A DNA stretch of 64,000 bases from JALYUM01 sp036688685 (lineage in GTDB: Bacteria; Pseudomonadota; Gammaproteobacteria; Burkholderiales; Burkholderiaceae_D), in contig NZ_JAQQPS010000003.1 in the NCBI RefSeq assembly GCF_036688685.1, positions 62,001 to 126,000 of the forward strand, in the 5' to 3' direction. This document shows positions 17,233 through 25,953 of the stretch, piece by piece. Positions within the stretch are counted from its first letter, which is position 1, and each line of letters starts with the position of its first letter. The notes beneath the pieces are model-generated. The model was given only the letters and a program-made list of their open reading frames with translations, was not told the DNA's origin and ran no database searches. A program made the position numbers and the translations under genes.

Positions 17233-18489
17233 ATGAAAAAACACATTCTGGCCACACTGCTGGCCCTGCCCCTGGCAGTCAACCTCGCCTACGCTCAGGA
17301 CGTGGGCGATGGCTTGAGCATCAAAGTGAGCGGCTTCGGCACCGGCGCCCTGACAATGAGCAACACCGACGACGCCGAATTCGGCCGCGCCAACCAGGCC
17401 CGCGGCGTCAAGAAGGATGCCCGCACCGGCGTCGATTCGAATCTCGGCCTGCAAGCGGACGTTGCCATCAATAGCTGGCTGTCGCTGACCGGCCAGGGAC
17501 TGGTACGCAAGGATGCCGAAGACGACTACGGCGCCGAAGCCACGCTGGCCTTCGCGAAAGCCAGGGTCAACGATGCGCTGAGCATCCGCGTCGGCCGCAT
17601 GGGTGTGCCGGTCTTCATGATTTCGGAGTACCGCAACGTCGGCTACGCCAACAACTTCGTGCGTCCGCCGCAAGAGATGTACTCGCAGGTTCCGTTCAAC
17701 AATATCGACGGCGTCGATGCCGTCTGGCAGGTCGCCTTCGGCGACACCAGCTTGACGGCGCAACTTGCTGCCGGACGCAGCAAGGCGCCGGTGGCCGGCA
17801 ATCTGAATGTGGAAATGAAATCGCTGGTGGCGCTGAACCTGGTGGCCGAACACGGTCCGTTCACCGCGCGCTTCGGCCGCGCCGACGGCAAGTTGACCAT
17901 CACCGGCTCGACCTCGCTCGATGGCCTGCTGGCATCGCTGCGCAGCGCCGGCACCGGCTACCGCCTGCCGGTACTGAACACGCTGGCCGGCGACCTGGTT
18001 GCCGACAGCAAGAAGGCGTCGTTCACCTCGGTCGGCCTGGGGCTGGACTGGAACGGTTTCATCGGCCAGAGCGAATACGCCAGGCGCAAGACCGACTCCT
18101 ATATCAACAGCACCACCTCGTGGTACGTGATGGGCGGCTACCGCATCGGCAAATTCCTGCCTTATTACACGCACGGCAAGCTGGCGGTCGACCGTGTCGT
18201 CGCCAATACGGTGCCGGCGGCCTGCCCGGCCGGCTACCCGGTCGCGTGCACGCCGACCCTGCGCGCCCTGTCCGCCGGTGTCGCCACCTTGCGCAGCGCG
18301 GGCCTGGGCCAAGGCGAGCAAGCGACCGACAGCCTCGGGGTACGTTGGGACCTGCACCGCTCGGCGGCACTGAAATTCCAGGTCGACCGCATCACCCCGA
18401 AAAACGGCAAGGGACTGTTCCTGAACGCGAACCCGGGTTTTTCCCACGCGGTCACGGTCGGCACTGTCGCTGTCGACTTCGTATTTTAA
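17233..18489 (+). CDS. Outer membrane porin-like beta-barrel protein
   Basis: A 418-residue protein with signal peptide MKKHILATLLALPLAVNLAYA-Q. The body is made of short alternating amphipathic strands, with GLSIKVSGFGTGALT at the N-terminus and a C-terminal strand ending VAVDFVF, the terminal aromatic of a barrel protein. Segments such as LGLQADVAINSWLSLTGQGLVR and IRVGRMGVPVFMISEYRNVG look like DcaP-like or trimeric porins. A Cys pair (ACPAGYPVAC) sits in a likely external loop. It is followed after 10 bp by a PstS-like gene, implying a joint transcript and perhaps anion uptake. The substrate is unknown. Confidence 0.75.
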   Translation: MKKHILATLLALPLAVNLAYAQDVGDGLSIKVSGFGTGALTMSNTDDAEFGRANQARGVKKDARTGVDSNLGLQADVAINSWLSLTGQGLVRKDAEDDYGAEATLAFAKARVNDALSIRVGRMGVPVFMISEYRNVGYANNFVRPPQEMYSQVPFNNIDGVDAVWQVAFGDTSLTAQLAAGRSKAPVAGNLNVEMKSLVALNLVAEHGPFTARFGRADGKLTITGSTSLDGLLASLRSAGTGYRLPVLNTLAGDLVADSKKASFTSVGLGLDWNGFIGQSEYARRKTDSYINSTTSWYVMGGYRIGKFLPYYTHGKLAVDRVVANTVPAACPAGYPVACTPTLRALSAGVATLRSAGLGQGEQATDSLGVRWDLHRSAALKFQVDRITPKNGKGLFLNANPGFSHAVTVGTVAVDFVF

Positions 18490-18499
18490 GGCGCCATCG

Positions 18500-18898
18500 A
18501 TGAACAAATTGTTTAACGCGGCAATTGGCGCACTGATCCTGGCCGCCGCGCCCGCCTTCGCCGAAGTCGTGGTGGTGGTCAATCCCGCCAACACCGACGC
18601 CATCTCGAAGGACCAGGTCGCCAACGTCTATCTTGGCAAATCGACGGCTTTCACGCCGATCGACCAGTCCGACGGCTCGGCCATCCGGGGCGAGTTCTAC
18701 AAGAAGGTGGCCGACAAGGATGCCTCGCAAACCAAGGCGCTGTGGTCGAAACTGGTGTTCACGGGCAAGGCTGCGCCGCCGAAAGAAGTGGCCAGCAGCG
18801 CTGACGTCAAGAAGGCCGTGGCCGCCAATCCGAAAGCCATTGGCTACATCGAAAAGAGCGCGGTCGACGCCACGGTCAAGGTTGTCCTGACTCCATAA
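18500..18898 (+). CDS. Small PstS-like periplasmic protein
   Basis: A 132-residue protein with signal peptide (MNKLFNAAIGALILAAAPAFA). It continues EVVVVVNPANTDAISKDQVANVYLGKSTAFTPIDQS, a pattern seen in short phosphate-binding (PstS/PBP-like) proteins. It ends with NPKAIGYIEKSAVDATVKVVL, matching the end of the same domain. It is about half the length of a full PstS, so it may hold a single lobe and may not bind phosphate as PstS does. It lies between a porin and a chemoreceptor gene, suggesting a link between uptake and sensing. Confidence 0.75.
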   Translation: MNKLFNAAIGALILAAAPAFAEVVVVVNPANTDAISKDQVANVYLGKSTAFTPIDQSDGSAIRGEFYKKVADKDASQTKALWSKLVFTGKAAPPKEVASSADVKKAVAANPKAIGYIEKSAVDATVKVVLTP

Positions 18899-18918
18899 GC
18901 AGCTGGGCATGACCATCG

Positions 18919-18947
18919 CCCGCCGCCCTGGTCTTCCAGGCGGCGGG
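18919..18947 (+). terminator. Hairpin between the PstS-like gene and the chemoreceptor gene
   Basis: CCCGCCGCC and GGCGGCGGG, extended by TGG/CCA with one bulged C, form a strong stem with a TCTT loop 20 bp after the stop codon. There is no T-run, so it may only attenuate transcription or protect the upstream mRNA. Confidence 0.45.
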
Positions 18948-18973
18948 TGCGTCACAATAAAAAAGAGGCAGAC

Positions 18974-20530
18974 ATGAGCATCAAGCGCAGGATCTGGGCA
19001 TTGCCCGTTATCTCCACCATCATTTTTGGCCTGGGCATTGCCGTCAGCGCGAGTATTGCGAACGGCGCGCTCACCTCCATTCGCATGACCGAACGGGTCG
19101 ATTATCCGGTGCTCGACGCGACCAAGTCGCTCGCACTCGATGTCGGCGCCGTCACCAGCAGCCTGCGCGACGCCGTCACCGAAGGCGACAAAGCGCGCAT
19201 TGCCGCCGTGGGCGAGCAAGCCGCCAAACTGCGCGCCAGCATGGCCGCATTCGGCGCCATCGAGGGCCAGCAAGCGACAGGCGCACGCCTGGTCAAGGAA
19301 TTCGACGCCTATTACGTCCCGGCGCTGGCCTCGGCCCGCATCATGCTCGAGATGGAGCAAGGCGACGCCCAGGCAACCGTGGGGCGCATGCAAAGCGCCC
19401 TGGCCGTGTTGACCACAGACCTGCAAAAAACCAATGACGCGGCCAAGGCCCAGTTCAAGGCCGGCATCGCCACTAGCGAAGCGAGCGTGAACAAGGTCCT
19501 CACCACCATGGTGCTGGCCGCCTTGATCGTCGTGCTCAGCCTGGCGCTGGTGTCGTATTTCGTCGTCAAGGCCATCTGGCAGCAACTCGGCGGCGAGCCG
19601 GAATATGCGCGCGCCATCGCCAGCGCCGTGGCTGCGGGCGACCTGTCGATGGCGATCCGCACCGATGCGGGCGACAGCAGCAGCCTGCTGGCAGCACTCA
19701 AGGAAATGCGCGACCGCCTGGCCAATATGGTGGCCGATATCAAGTCATCGGCGGAAACCATCGCCGTGGCCAGCGCAGAAATTTCCAGCGGCAACGCCGA
19801 CCTGGCCAGCCGCACCGAATCGCAGGCAGGTAGCCTGGAGCACACCGCACGCGCCATGGAAGAACTGACCGGCACCGTGCGCCAGAATGCCGCCAGCACG
19901 ACGCAGGCCAACACCCTGGTCATGTCGGCCTCGACCATCGCCACGCGCGGTGGCGAAGTGGTCGGCGGCGTGGTCGCGACCATGGGCGAAATCAATAGCT
20001 CGGCCAACAAGATCGTCGACATCATCGCCGTGATCGACGGGATTGCGTTCCAGACGAATATCCTGGCGCTGAATGCTGCCGTGGAAGCGGCGCGTGCCGG
20101 CGAGCAGGGCCGCGGCTTTGCCGTGGTCGCGTCGGAAGTGCGCAACCTGGCCCAGCGCAGCGCCGCCGCAGCCAGGGAAATCAAGGGTTTGATTGGCGAT
20201 TCGGTGGCCAAGGTCAACGCCGGCAGCGTGCTGGTTGATGAAGCGGGCGTCACCATGGGCCAAATCGTCGAGTCGGTCAAAAAGGTGCTCGACATCATGT
20301 CCGAGATCAGCGCCGCGGGGCAGCGCCAGAGTCAGGGCATCGACGACATTGGCCGGGCCATTGCCAGCATCGACGACATGACGCAGCAGAATTCGGCGCT
20401 GGTGGAACAGGCGTCGGCGGCGGCGCTGTCGCTGCTGGACCAGACCGACCATCTCAGTGGAGCGCTGGCGGTGTTCAAGCTGGCCCCTGCCGCAGCGGAA
20501 AGTGGGCGCCTGGCGCTGGCGCCCTATTAA
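18974..20530 (+). CDS. Methyl-accepting chemotaxis protein
   Basis: A 518-residue chemoreceptor. An N-terminal membrane helix (about residues 7-28) precedes a helical periplasmic domain of about 150 residues of four-helix-bundle type. A second helix around 190 (VLAALIVVLSLALVSYFVV) and a HAMP-like segment starting QQLGGEPEYARAIA follow. The signalling domain has the conserved tip IAFQTNILALNAAVEAARAGEQGRGFAVVASEVR. No CheR/CheB-tethering pentapeptide is seen at the C-terminus. The start at 18974 has AAGAGG eight bases upstream, better than the open frame's earlier start. It follows a porin and a PstS-like protein, so it may sense the same ligand. Confidence 0.92.
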   Translation: MSIKRRIWALPVISTIIFGLGIAVSASIANGALTSIRMTERVDYPVLDATKSLALDVGAVTSSLRDAVTEGDKARIAAVGEQAAKLRASMAAFGAIEGQQATGARLVKEFDAYYVPALASARIMLEMEQGDAQATVGRMQSALAVLTTDLQKTNDAAKAQFKAGIATSEASVNKVLTTMVLAALIVVLSLALVSYFVVKAIWQQLGGEPEYARAIASAVAAGDLSMAIRTDAGDSSSLLAALKEMRDRLANMVADIKSSAETIAVASAEISSGNADLASRTESQAGSLEHTARAMEELTGTVRQNAASTTQANTLVMSASTIATRGGEVVGGVVATMGEINSSANKIVDIIAVIDGIAFQTNILALNAAVEAARAGEQGRGFAVVASEVRNLAQRSAAAAREIKGLIGDSVAKVNAGSVLVDEAGVTMGQIVESVKKVLDIMSEISAAGQRQSQGIDDIGRAIASIDDMTQQNSALVEQASAAALSLLDQTDHLSGALAVFKLAPAAAESGRLALAPY

Positions 20531-20561
20531 TATAGTGGTGTTGCCGACACGCGCGCTGACG

Positions 20562-20579
20562 ACGGCGTTTCGACGCCGT
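20562..20579 (+). terminator. Hairpin after the chemoreceptor gene
   Basis: ACGGCGT and ACGCCGT form a perfect 7-bp stem with a stable TTCG loop, 31 bp after the stop codon. The downstream sequence has only TT, so intrinsic termination would be weak. Confidence 0.4.
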
Positions 20580-20744
20580 TGGCGCGGCATGATGCCACGC
20601 CTTCGCGTGGACAAACTTGCAAGCAATTCCCCCTTGCCTTAGAATCGGTCACTCTGCGCTTGCGCTTCACCGCAGGCGCGACGCACCGGTCATGGCCAAC
20701 CCGCCGCACCGGTTCTGCCCACGTAATTGTCCCGACGGCTCGCC

Positions 20745-22037
20745 TTGGATACCGTACCACTCTGGGTGCTGATGCTCGCACTCGCTGTCCTCATTGCCTG
20801 CTCGGCGTTTTTCGCGATGTCCGAGACGGCCCTGATGGCCGCCAATAAATACCGTTTGCGCCACCTGGCCAAGCGCGGCAACCGCGGCGCCATCACGACG
20901 CTGTGGCTACTCGACCGTACCGACAAGCTGCTGTCGCTGGTGCTCATCGCCAACACGCTGATCAATGCCATGGCCACCGCGCTCGTCACGGCGATTGCCA
21001 TTTTGTTCTTCGGCCACGAAGAAAGCGTGATCACGATCGCCACCGCGGTTGTTGCTTTTTTGCTGATCGTGTTCGCCGAAATTTCGCCAAAAGTCATCGG
21101 CGCGACCTATCCCGAACGCATCTCGCTGTTCGCGGCCGTCGTCCTGAAACCGATGATGCGCGCCGCGAAACCGGTGATCTGGTTCGTCAACCTGTTCGTT
21201 TCGTCGGTGCTGAAAGGGCTGCGCATCCAGTCCGGCGGGAATCTCCATGAACACCGCGTCTCGCCGGAAGAGCTGCGCTCGATCGTGCTGGAAGGTGGCA
21301 ATTTCATTCCGCAAAAGCACAAAAGTATCCTGCTCAACCTGTTTGACCTGGAAACGATCTCGGTCGAAGACATCATGACGCCACGCGCCCAGATCGAGGC
21401 CATCGACCTGGCATCGACGGTAACCGAGATCAAACAGGCGTTGACAACCTGCTACCACAACAAGCTGGTTGTGTATGAAGGCGAGATCAACAAGATCATC
21501 GGCGTGCTGCACGTGCGCAAAGCCGTGGCGCTGCTGAACCAGGACGACGAACTGACGGTCGAGCACTTCCGCGAACTGGTCAGCACGCCCTACTACATTC
21601 CGCAGGACACCGGCGTATTCACCCAGCTGCAATATTTTCAGGAAAACCGCGAGCGGCTCGGCATCATCGTCGACGAATACGGTGAAGTTCAGGGCATTGT
21701 CACGCTAGAAGACATTATCGAAGAAATGATAGGTGAATTCACCACGTCCGTCCCCGGCGCCACGCGCAGCGATTCCTTCGGCTGGGACAAGGATGGCGTC
21801 TGCCTGCTCGAGGGTTCCACGCCCTTGCGCGACATCAATAAGCGGCTGGGACTGAACTTTGCACTGGATGGGCCGAAAACCGTCAACGGCCTGTTGCTGG
21901 AACAGTTGCAGGAAATCCCGGACGCGCCGATCGCCCTCAAGATGGGCAGTTGTGTCATCGAAGTGGTGCAAGTACAAAACCAGGCCATCAAAGTGGTAAA
22001 ACTGCTACGCCTGGGACCAGCCAAACGCACTTCCTGA
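20745..22037 (+). CDS. CorC/HlyC (CNNM)-family membrane protein with CBS domains
   Basis: A 430-residue protein of the family linked to magnesium/cobalt efflux. The N-terminal CNNM/DUF21 domain has three to four membrane segments (LALAVLIACSAFFAMSETALMAAN, the region around TIATAVVAFLLIVFAEISPKVIG, and PVIWFVNLFVSSVL). A pair of CBS domains (VEDIMTPRAQIEAIDL and the following repeat) comes next, and a CorC_HlyC C-terminal domain ends it. There is no ATG near the expected N-terminus. A TTG at 20745 gives MDTVPLWVLMLAL, which fits the usual family start; another TTG lies at 20727. The ribosome site is weak. Confidence 0.85.
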   Translation: MDTVPLWVLMLALAVLIACSAFFAMSETALMAANKYRLRHLAKRGNRGAITTLWLLDRTDKLLSLVLIANTLINAMATALVTAIAILFFGHEESVITIATAVVAFLLIVFAEISPKVIGATYPERISLFAAVVLKPMMRAAKPVIWFVNLFVSSVLKGLRIQSGGNLHEHRVSPEELRSIVLEGGNFIPQKHKSILLNLFDLETISVEDIMTPRAQIEAIDLASTVTEIKQALTTCYHNKLVVYEGEINKIIGVLHVRKAVALLNQDDELTVEHFRELVSTPYYIPQDTGVFTQLQYFQENRERLGIIVDEYGEVQGIVTLEDIIEEMIGEFTTSVPGATRSDSFGWDKDGVCLLEGSTPLRDINKRLGLNFALDGPKTVNGLLLEQLQEIPDAPIALKMGSCVIEVVQVQNQAIKVVKLLRLGPAKRTS

Positions 22038-22055
22038 CGCCCCATTGCGCCCGCT

Positions 22056-22076
22056 CGCACGCGTTTTTCGCGTGCG
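22056..22076 (+). terminator. Hairpin after the CorC-family gene
   Basis: CGCACGCG and CGCGTGCG form a perfect 8-bp stem around five T, 19 bp after the stop. The T-run is in the loop rather than after the stem, so its strength as a terminator is doubtful. Confidence 0.4.
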
Positions 22077-22239
22077 ATGCCATTCTGCCTACGTGGTATC
22101 GACGCCTCGCTTCGCATACAAACTCTTTACAAAATTGATGCCCGTAGGCATCATCGAATAAGTTCGTCATGCCTATGCAGCCCGAATTTTTCGCATTTGT
22201 CAACCTTGTTGTTCAACATATATCTAACCCACGGCATCT

Positions 22240-23964
22240 ATGGCGGCAGTCCTTCCCACGACGAACTCAGGCACGGCACTGGCTGGCCTGGCGCGTGCGC
22301 TCGTGCAGGCGGGACGTTTGCAACTGCCCGCAGCCGAGGCGCTGCAAAAGAAAGCAGCCCAGGACAAGACCCTGTTCATCGATGCGCTGATCGCGTCCGG
22401 CACCATCAAGGCGCCCGACCTGGCCATCTTCTGCTCTGAAACATTTGGTTACCCGCTGATCGACCTGTCCGCCTTCAGCGCCGCCTCGCTGCCGCCGTCG
22501 GCCATCGACGGCAAGCTGATGCAATCGCAGCGCGTGGTCGCGCTGGCCAAGCGCGGCAACAAGATGTCGGTCGCGGTGTCGGACCCGACCAATATCCAGG
22601 CGCTGGACCAGATCAAGTTCCAGAGCGAAGCATCGGTCGAACCCGTCATCGTCGCGCACGACGTCCTGATTGCCCTGCTGTCCACGCTGGGCAAGAGTGC
22701 CGAGCAAACCTTGCAGGACATGGTCGGTGACGACCAGGACATCGAGTTCGCCGACGACGAACCGGCCGCCCAGCAGGGCAACGACCAGGCCAACGAGGTC
22801 GAAGACGCACCGATCGTCAAGTTTCTCAACAAAATCCTGATGGACGCGGTCAACCTGGGCGCGTCGGACATCCACTTCGAGCCGTTCGAAAAGTTTTACC
22901 GCATCCGCATGCGGGTCGACGGCGTGCTACGCGAACATGCGCAACCGCCCATCTCGATCCGCGACAAACTGGTCTCGCGCATCAAGGTGCTGTCCAAGCT
23001 CGACATCTCCGAAAAACGCGTGCCGCAGGATGGCCGCATGCGCCTGATCCTGTCGTCCGTGAAGACCATTGACTTGCGCGTCTCGACCTTGCCGACCTTG
23101 TTCGGCGAAAAGACCGTCATGCGTATTCTGGACGCCACCCAGGCGCAGATGGGCATCGAATCGCTCGGCTACGACGCCGACCAGCGCGACACGCTATTAG
23201 AAGCCATCCAGCGCCCGTACGGCATGGTGCTGGTGACCGGCCCGACCGGTTCCGGCAAGACCGTCTCGCTTTACAGCTGCCTGAACGTCCTGAACAAGCC
23301 GGGCATCAATATTTCGACCGCGGAAGACCCGGCCGAGATCAATTTGCCGGGCGTGAACCAGGTTAACGTGAACGACCGCGCCGGTCTCACCTTCCCGGTG
23401 GCCCTGAAATCATTCCTGCGCCAGGATCCGGACATCATCATGGTCGGCGAGATTCGCGACCTGGAGACGGCCGACATCGCCATCAAGGCCGCGCAAACGG
23501 GCCACATGGTGTTTTCCACGCTGCACACCAACGATGCCCCGTCGACGCTGACGCGCCTGATGAACATGGGCGTGGCGCCGTTCAATATTGCTTCCTCGGT
23601 GATCCTGATCACCGCCCAGCGCCTGGCGCGCCGCCTGTGCACCTGCAAGCAGCCGCTGGCGATGACCGACGAAGCGCTGCTGGCCGCCGGCTACCGCCCG
23701 GCCGAGGTGGGCGGCTGGCAACCGATGGGGCCAGTCGGCTGCGAGCGCTGCCTCGGTTCCGGCTACAAGGGCCGGGTCGGCATTTACCAGATCATGCCGA
23801 TCACCCCTGCCATTGAAAAGATCATTCTTGCACACGGCAATTCCATGGAAATTGCCGCCCAATCCGAAGCAGAAGGCGTCAATTCCTTGCGCCGCTCCGG
23901 TCTGATGAAGGTGAAACAAGGCCTGACGAGCCTCGAAGAAGTACTTGGCTGTACCAACGAATAG
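22240..23964 (+). CDS. pilB: Type IV pilus assembly ATPase PilB
   Basis: A 574-residue GspE/PilB ATPase that powers pilus extension. It has an N-terminal MshEN-type domain and an N2 domain with ASDIHFEPFE. Walker A GPTGSGKT is at about residue 334, the Asp box and Walker B (DPDIIMVGEIRD) at about 396-407, and the His box THLHTNDA-like segment (FSTLHTNDAPSTL) follows. The zinc tetracysteine is CTCKQ and CERCLGSG. The next gene, pilC, starts 5 bp downstream. In related bacteria pilD follows pilC directly; here they are separated by almost 10 kb. Confidence 0.96.
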   Translation: MAAVLPTTNSGTALAGLARALVQAGRLQLPAAEALQKKAAQDKTLFIDALIASGTIKAPDLAIFCSETFGYPLIDLSAFSAASLPPSAIDGKLMQSQRVVALAKRGNKMSVAVSDPTNIQALDQIKFQSEASVEPVIVAHDVLIALLSTLGKSAEQTLQDMVGDDQDIEFADDEPAAQQGNDQANEVEDAPIVKFLNKILMDAVNLGASDIHFEPFEKFYRIRMRVDGVLREHAQPPISIRDKLVSRIKVLSKLDISEKRVPQDGRMRLILSSVKTIDLRVSTLPTLFGEKTVMRILDATQAQMGIESLGYDADQRDTLLEAIQRPYGMVLVTGPTGSGKTVSLYSCLNVLNKPGINISTAEDPAEINLPGVNQVNVNDRAGLTFPVALKSFLRQDPDIIMVGEIRDLETADIAIKAAQTGHMVFSTLHTNDAPSTLTRLMNMGVAPFNIASSVILITAQRLARRLCTCKQPLAMTDEALLAAGYRPAEVGGWQPMGPVGCERCLGSGYKGRVGIYQIMPITPAIEKIILAHGNSMEIAAQSEAEGVNSLRRSGLMKVKQGLTSLEEVLGCTNE

Positions 23965-23969
23965 GAACA

Positions 23970-25202
23970 ATGATGGCAACCTCTCTCCCTGTGCGCGGCG
24001 GCGCGCAAATCAAGGAATCGATCTACGCCTGGGAAGGCAAGGACAAGTCTGGCAAGACAGTACGCGGCGAACTGCGGGCAGGCGGGGAGGCGATCGTCAA
24101 CGTCACCCTGCGTCGCCAGGGCGTGTTGGTCACCAAGGTCAAGAAAAAGGTGTACCGCAGCGGCAAGAAGATCAGCGAAAAGGACATTGCCCTGTTCACG
24201 CGCCAGCTGGCCACCATGATGAAGGCCGGCGTGCCGCTGCTGCAATCGTTCGAAATTGTCGGCAAGGGCCACGCCAACCCATCGATGGGTAAGCTCATCA
24301 TGGACCTGCGCGCGGATATCGAAACCGGTACCAGCCTGAACAACGCATTCCGCAAATATCCGCTGTATTTCGATCCGCTGTTCTGCAACCTGGTGGGCGC
24401 CGGCGAGCAGGCCGGTATCCTGGAAGAGTTGCTCAACCGCCTCGCCATCTACAAGGAAAAAACGATCGCCATCAAGGCCAAGATCAAGTCGGCCCTGATG
24501 TATCCGGTGTCGATCCTGGCGATTGCCTTCATCGTCACCGCGGTCATCATGATCTGGGTGGTGCCGGCCTTTAAAGAGGTTTTCGAAAGCTTCGGTGCCA
24601 ACCTGCCGGCGCCGACGCTGATCGTGATGGCGATCTCCGATTTCTTCGTCACCTGGTGGTACCTGATCTTCGGCAGCCTGTTCGGCGGCCTGTACTTCTT
24701 CTTCCAGAGCTGGCGCCGGTCCCTCAAAATGCAGCAAACCATGGACCGCCTGCTGCTGAAGGCGCCGATCTTCGGCGCGGTCATTCGCAAGGCCACCATC
24801 GCCCGCTGGACCCGCACGCTGGCCACCATGTTCGCCGCCGGCGTGCCGCTGGTCGAAGCGCTCGACTCGGTCGGTGGCGCCTCCGGCAACGCGGTCTACC
24901 TGGAAGCCACACGCAAGATCCAGACCGAAGTGTCGAGCGGTACCAGCCTGACCGTGGCCATGCAGAACGCCAATGTGTTCCCGGCCATGGTCACGCAGAT
25001 GGTGGCCATCGGCGAAGAATCCGGCGCGCTCGACGCCATGCTGGGCAAGGTCGCCGATTTCTTCGAGGAAGAAGTCGACGAAGCGGTGGCCGGTTTGTCC
25101 TCGCTGATGGAGCCGATCATCATGGTGATCCTGGGTGTCATCATCGGCGGCCTGGTTGTTGCGATGTACCTGCCGATCTTTAAATTGGGTTCGGTGGTGT
25201 AA
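23970..25202 (+). CDS. pilC: Type IV pilus inner-membrane platform protein PilC
   Basis: A 410-residue GspF/PilC protein with two repeated T2SS_F domains. The first contains FTRQLATMMKAGVPLLQSFEIV and the second WTRTLATMFAAGVPLVEALDSV. Membrane segments lie near residues 175-200, 220-240 and 380-405, ending GLVVAMYLPIFKLGSVV, the standard PilC end. It forms the inner-membrane platform of the pilus machine together with PilB. A strong terminator begins 24 bp after the stop. Confidence 0.96.
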   Translation: MMATSLPVRGGAQIKESIYAWEGKDKSGKTVRGELRAGGEAIVNVTLRRQGVLVTKVKKKVYRSGKKISEKDIALFTRQLATMMKAGVPLLQSFEIVGKGHANPSMGKLIMDLRADIETGTSLNNAFRKYPLYFDPLFCNLVGAGEQAGILEELLNRLAIYKEKTIAIKAKIKSALMYPVSILAIAFIVTAVIMIWVVPAFKEVFESFGANLPAPTLIVMAISDFFVTWWYLIFGSLFGGLYFFFQSWRRSLKMQQTMDRLLLKAPIFGAVIRKATIARWTRTLATMFAAGVPLVEALDSVGGASGNAVYLEATRKIQTEVSSGTSLTVAMQNANVFPAMVTQMVAIGEESGALDAMLGKVADFFEEEVDEAVAGLSSLMEPIIMVILGVIIGGLVVAMYLPIFKLGSVV

Positions 25203-25226
25203 GCCAGGCGGTCATCCGCTACACTC

Positions 25227-25263
25227 GGGGCGTGTGCAGATTGCTGCACACGCCCCATTTTCA
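25227..25263 (+). terminator. Strong rho-independent terminator after pilBC
   Basis: GGGGCGTGTGCAG and CTGCACACGCCCC form a perfect 13-bp stem with a 4-base loop, followed by ATTTTCATTT. It closes the pilBC transcript and isolates the block downstream. Confidence 0.92.
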
Positions 25264-25278
25264 TTTGTGAAGGCATCC

Positions 25279-25830
25279 GTGCAGATTACCCTCATGCGGC
25301 ACGGCAAGCCGGTGTTGGCAGCGAGCCGCTGGCTGGCGCCGTGCGAGATGGGCCACTGGATCGCCGCGTATGACGAGGCCGGCGTCCATGTCGATGCCAT
25401 CCCACCGGCCAGCCTCGCCGCCGCCAGCACGGCGGTCATCGTCTTTGCCAGCAGCTTGCCGCGTGCGCAGTCATCGGCGCGCGCGCTCGGCCACGCCGCC
25501 CCCCGCGTCGATGCGCTGTTCCGCGAGGCCGCACTGCCCTTTCCCTTGTGGCGGTGCCCGCGCCTGCCGCCGTTCGCCTGGGCCGCCCTTCTGCGCCTGG
25601 CCTGGCTGTGCGGCTACGCCCGCGGCGCCGATGCGCTGGCCACCGTCAGGCAACGCGCCAGGGCCGCCAGCGCGCAGCTCATTGCCGCCGCCGCCGCTGG
25701 CCCGGTGCTGCTGGTCGGCCACGGCATCATGCAGCGCCTGATCGCGCGCGAACTGCGCGCCGCCGGCTGGACCGCTGTCAGTCGCCATCGCAGCGGCCAC
25801 TGGGGCATGGCCCGCTACCGGCTCGATTGA
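25279..25830 (+). CDS. Histidine phosphatase family protein
   Basis: About 183 residues. QITLMRHGKPVL carries the RHG motif whose His is phosphorylated in phosphoglycerate-mutase-like phosphatases. VLLVGHGIMQRLIAREL carries the second conserved His. Both are intact. The start is a GTG at 25279 with GAAGG upstream; another GTG at 25267 is possible, and no ATG fits. It lies between the pilBC terminator and the sigma-54 promoter of the ABC operon. The physiological substrate is not known. Confidence 0.8.
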   Translation: MQITLMRHGKPVLAASRWLAPCEMGHWIAAYDEAGVHVDAIPPASLAAASTAVIVFASSLPRAQSSARALGHAAPRVDALFREAALPFPLWRCPRLPPFAWAALLRLAWLCGYARGADALATVRQRARAASAQLIAAAAAGPVLLVGHGIMQRLIARELRAAGWTAVSRHRSGHWGMARYRLD

Positions 25831-25836
25831 TCCGAC

Positions 25837-25852
25837 TGTCCGGTTCCGGACA
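25837..25852. promoter_or_regulatory. Candidate upstream activator site for the ABC operon
   Basis: TGTCCGG and CCGGACA are perfect 7-bp inverted arms around TT. The site lies 52 bp upstream of the sigma-54 promoter core, the usual place for an NtrC-type enhancer. The likely protein is the NtrC-family regulator encoded by the same operon. Confidence 0.65.
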
Positions 25853-25904
25853 CCCCTGCCCGCCAGCGGCCACCCGGATGCAGCGGCGCACGGGGCAACA
25901 GCCC

Positions 25905-25920
25905 TGGCACGGCACTTGCA
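25905..25920 (+). promoter_or_regulatory. Sigma-54 promoter of the ABC efflux operon
   Basis: TGGCACGGCACTTGCA matches the sigma-54 consensus TGGCACG-N4-TTGCW at every fixed base, with the GG and GC elements correctly spaced. Transcription would start near 25931, about 23 bp before the membrane-fusion gene. The operon encodes its own sigma-54 activator and kinase. Confidence 0.85.
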
Positions 25921-25953
25921 GTGAAGTAGTCACCACGACCACTTCTTCCTGAC

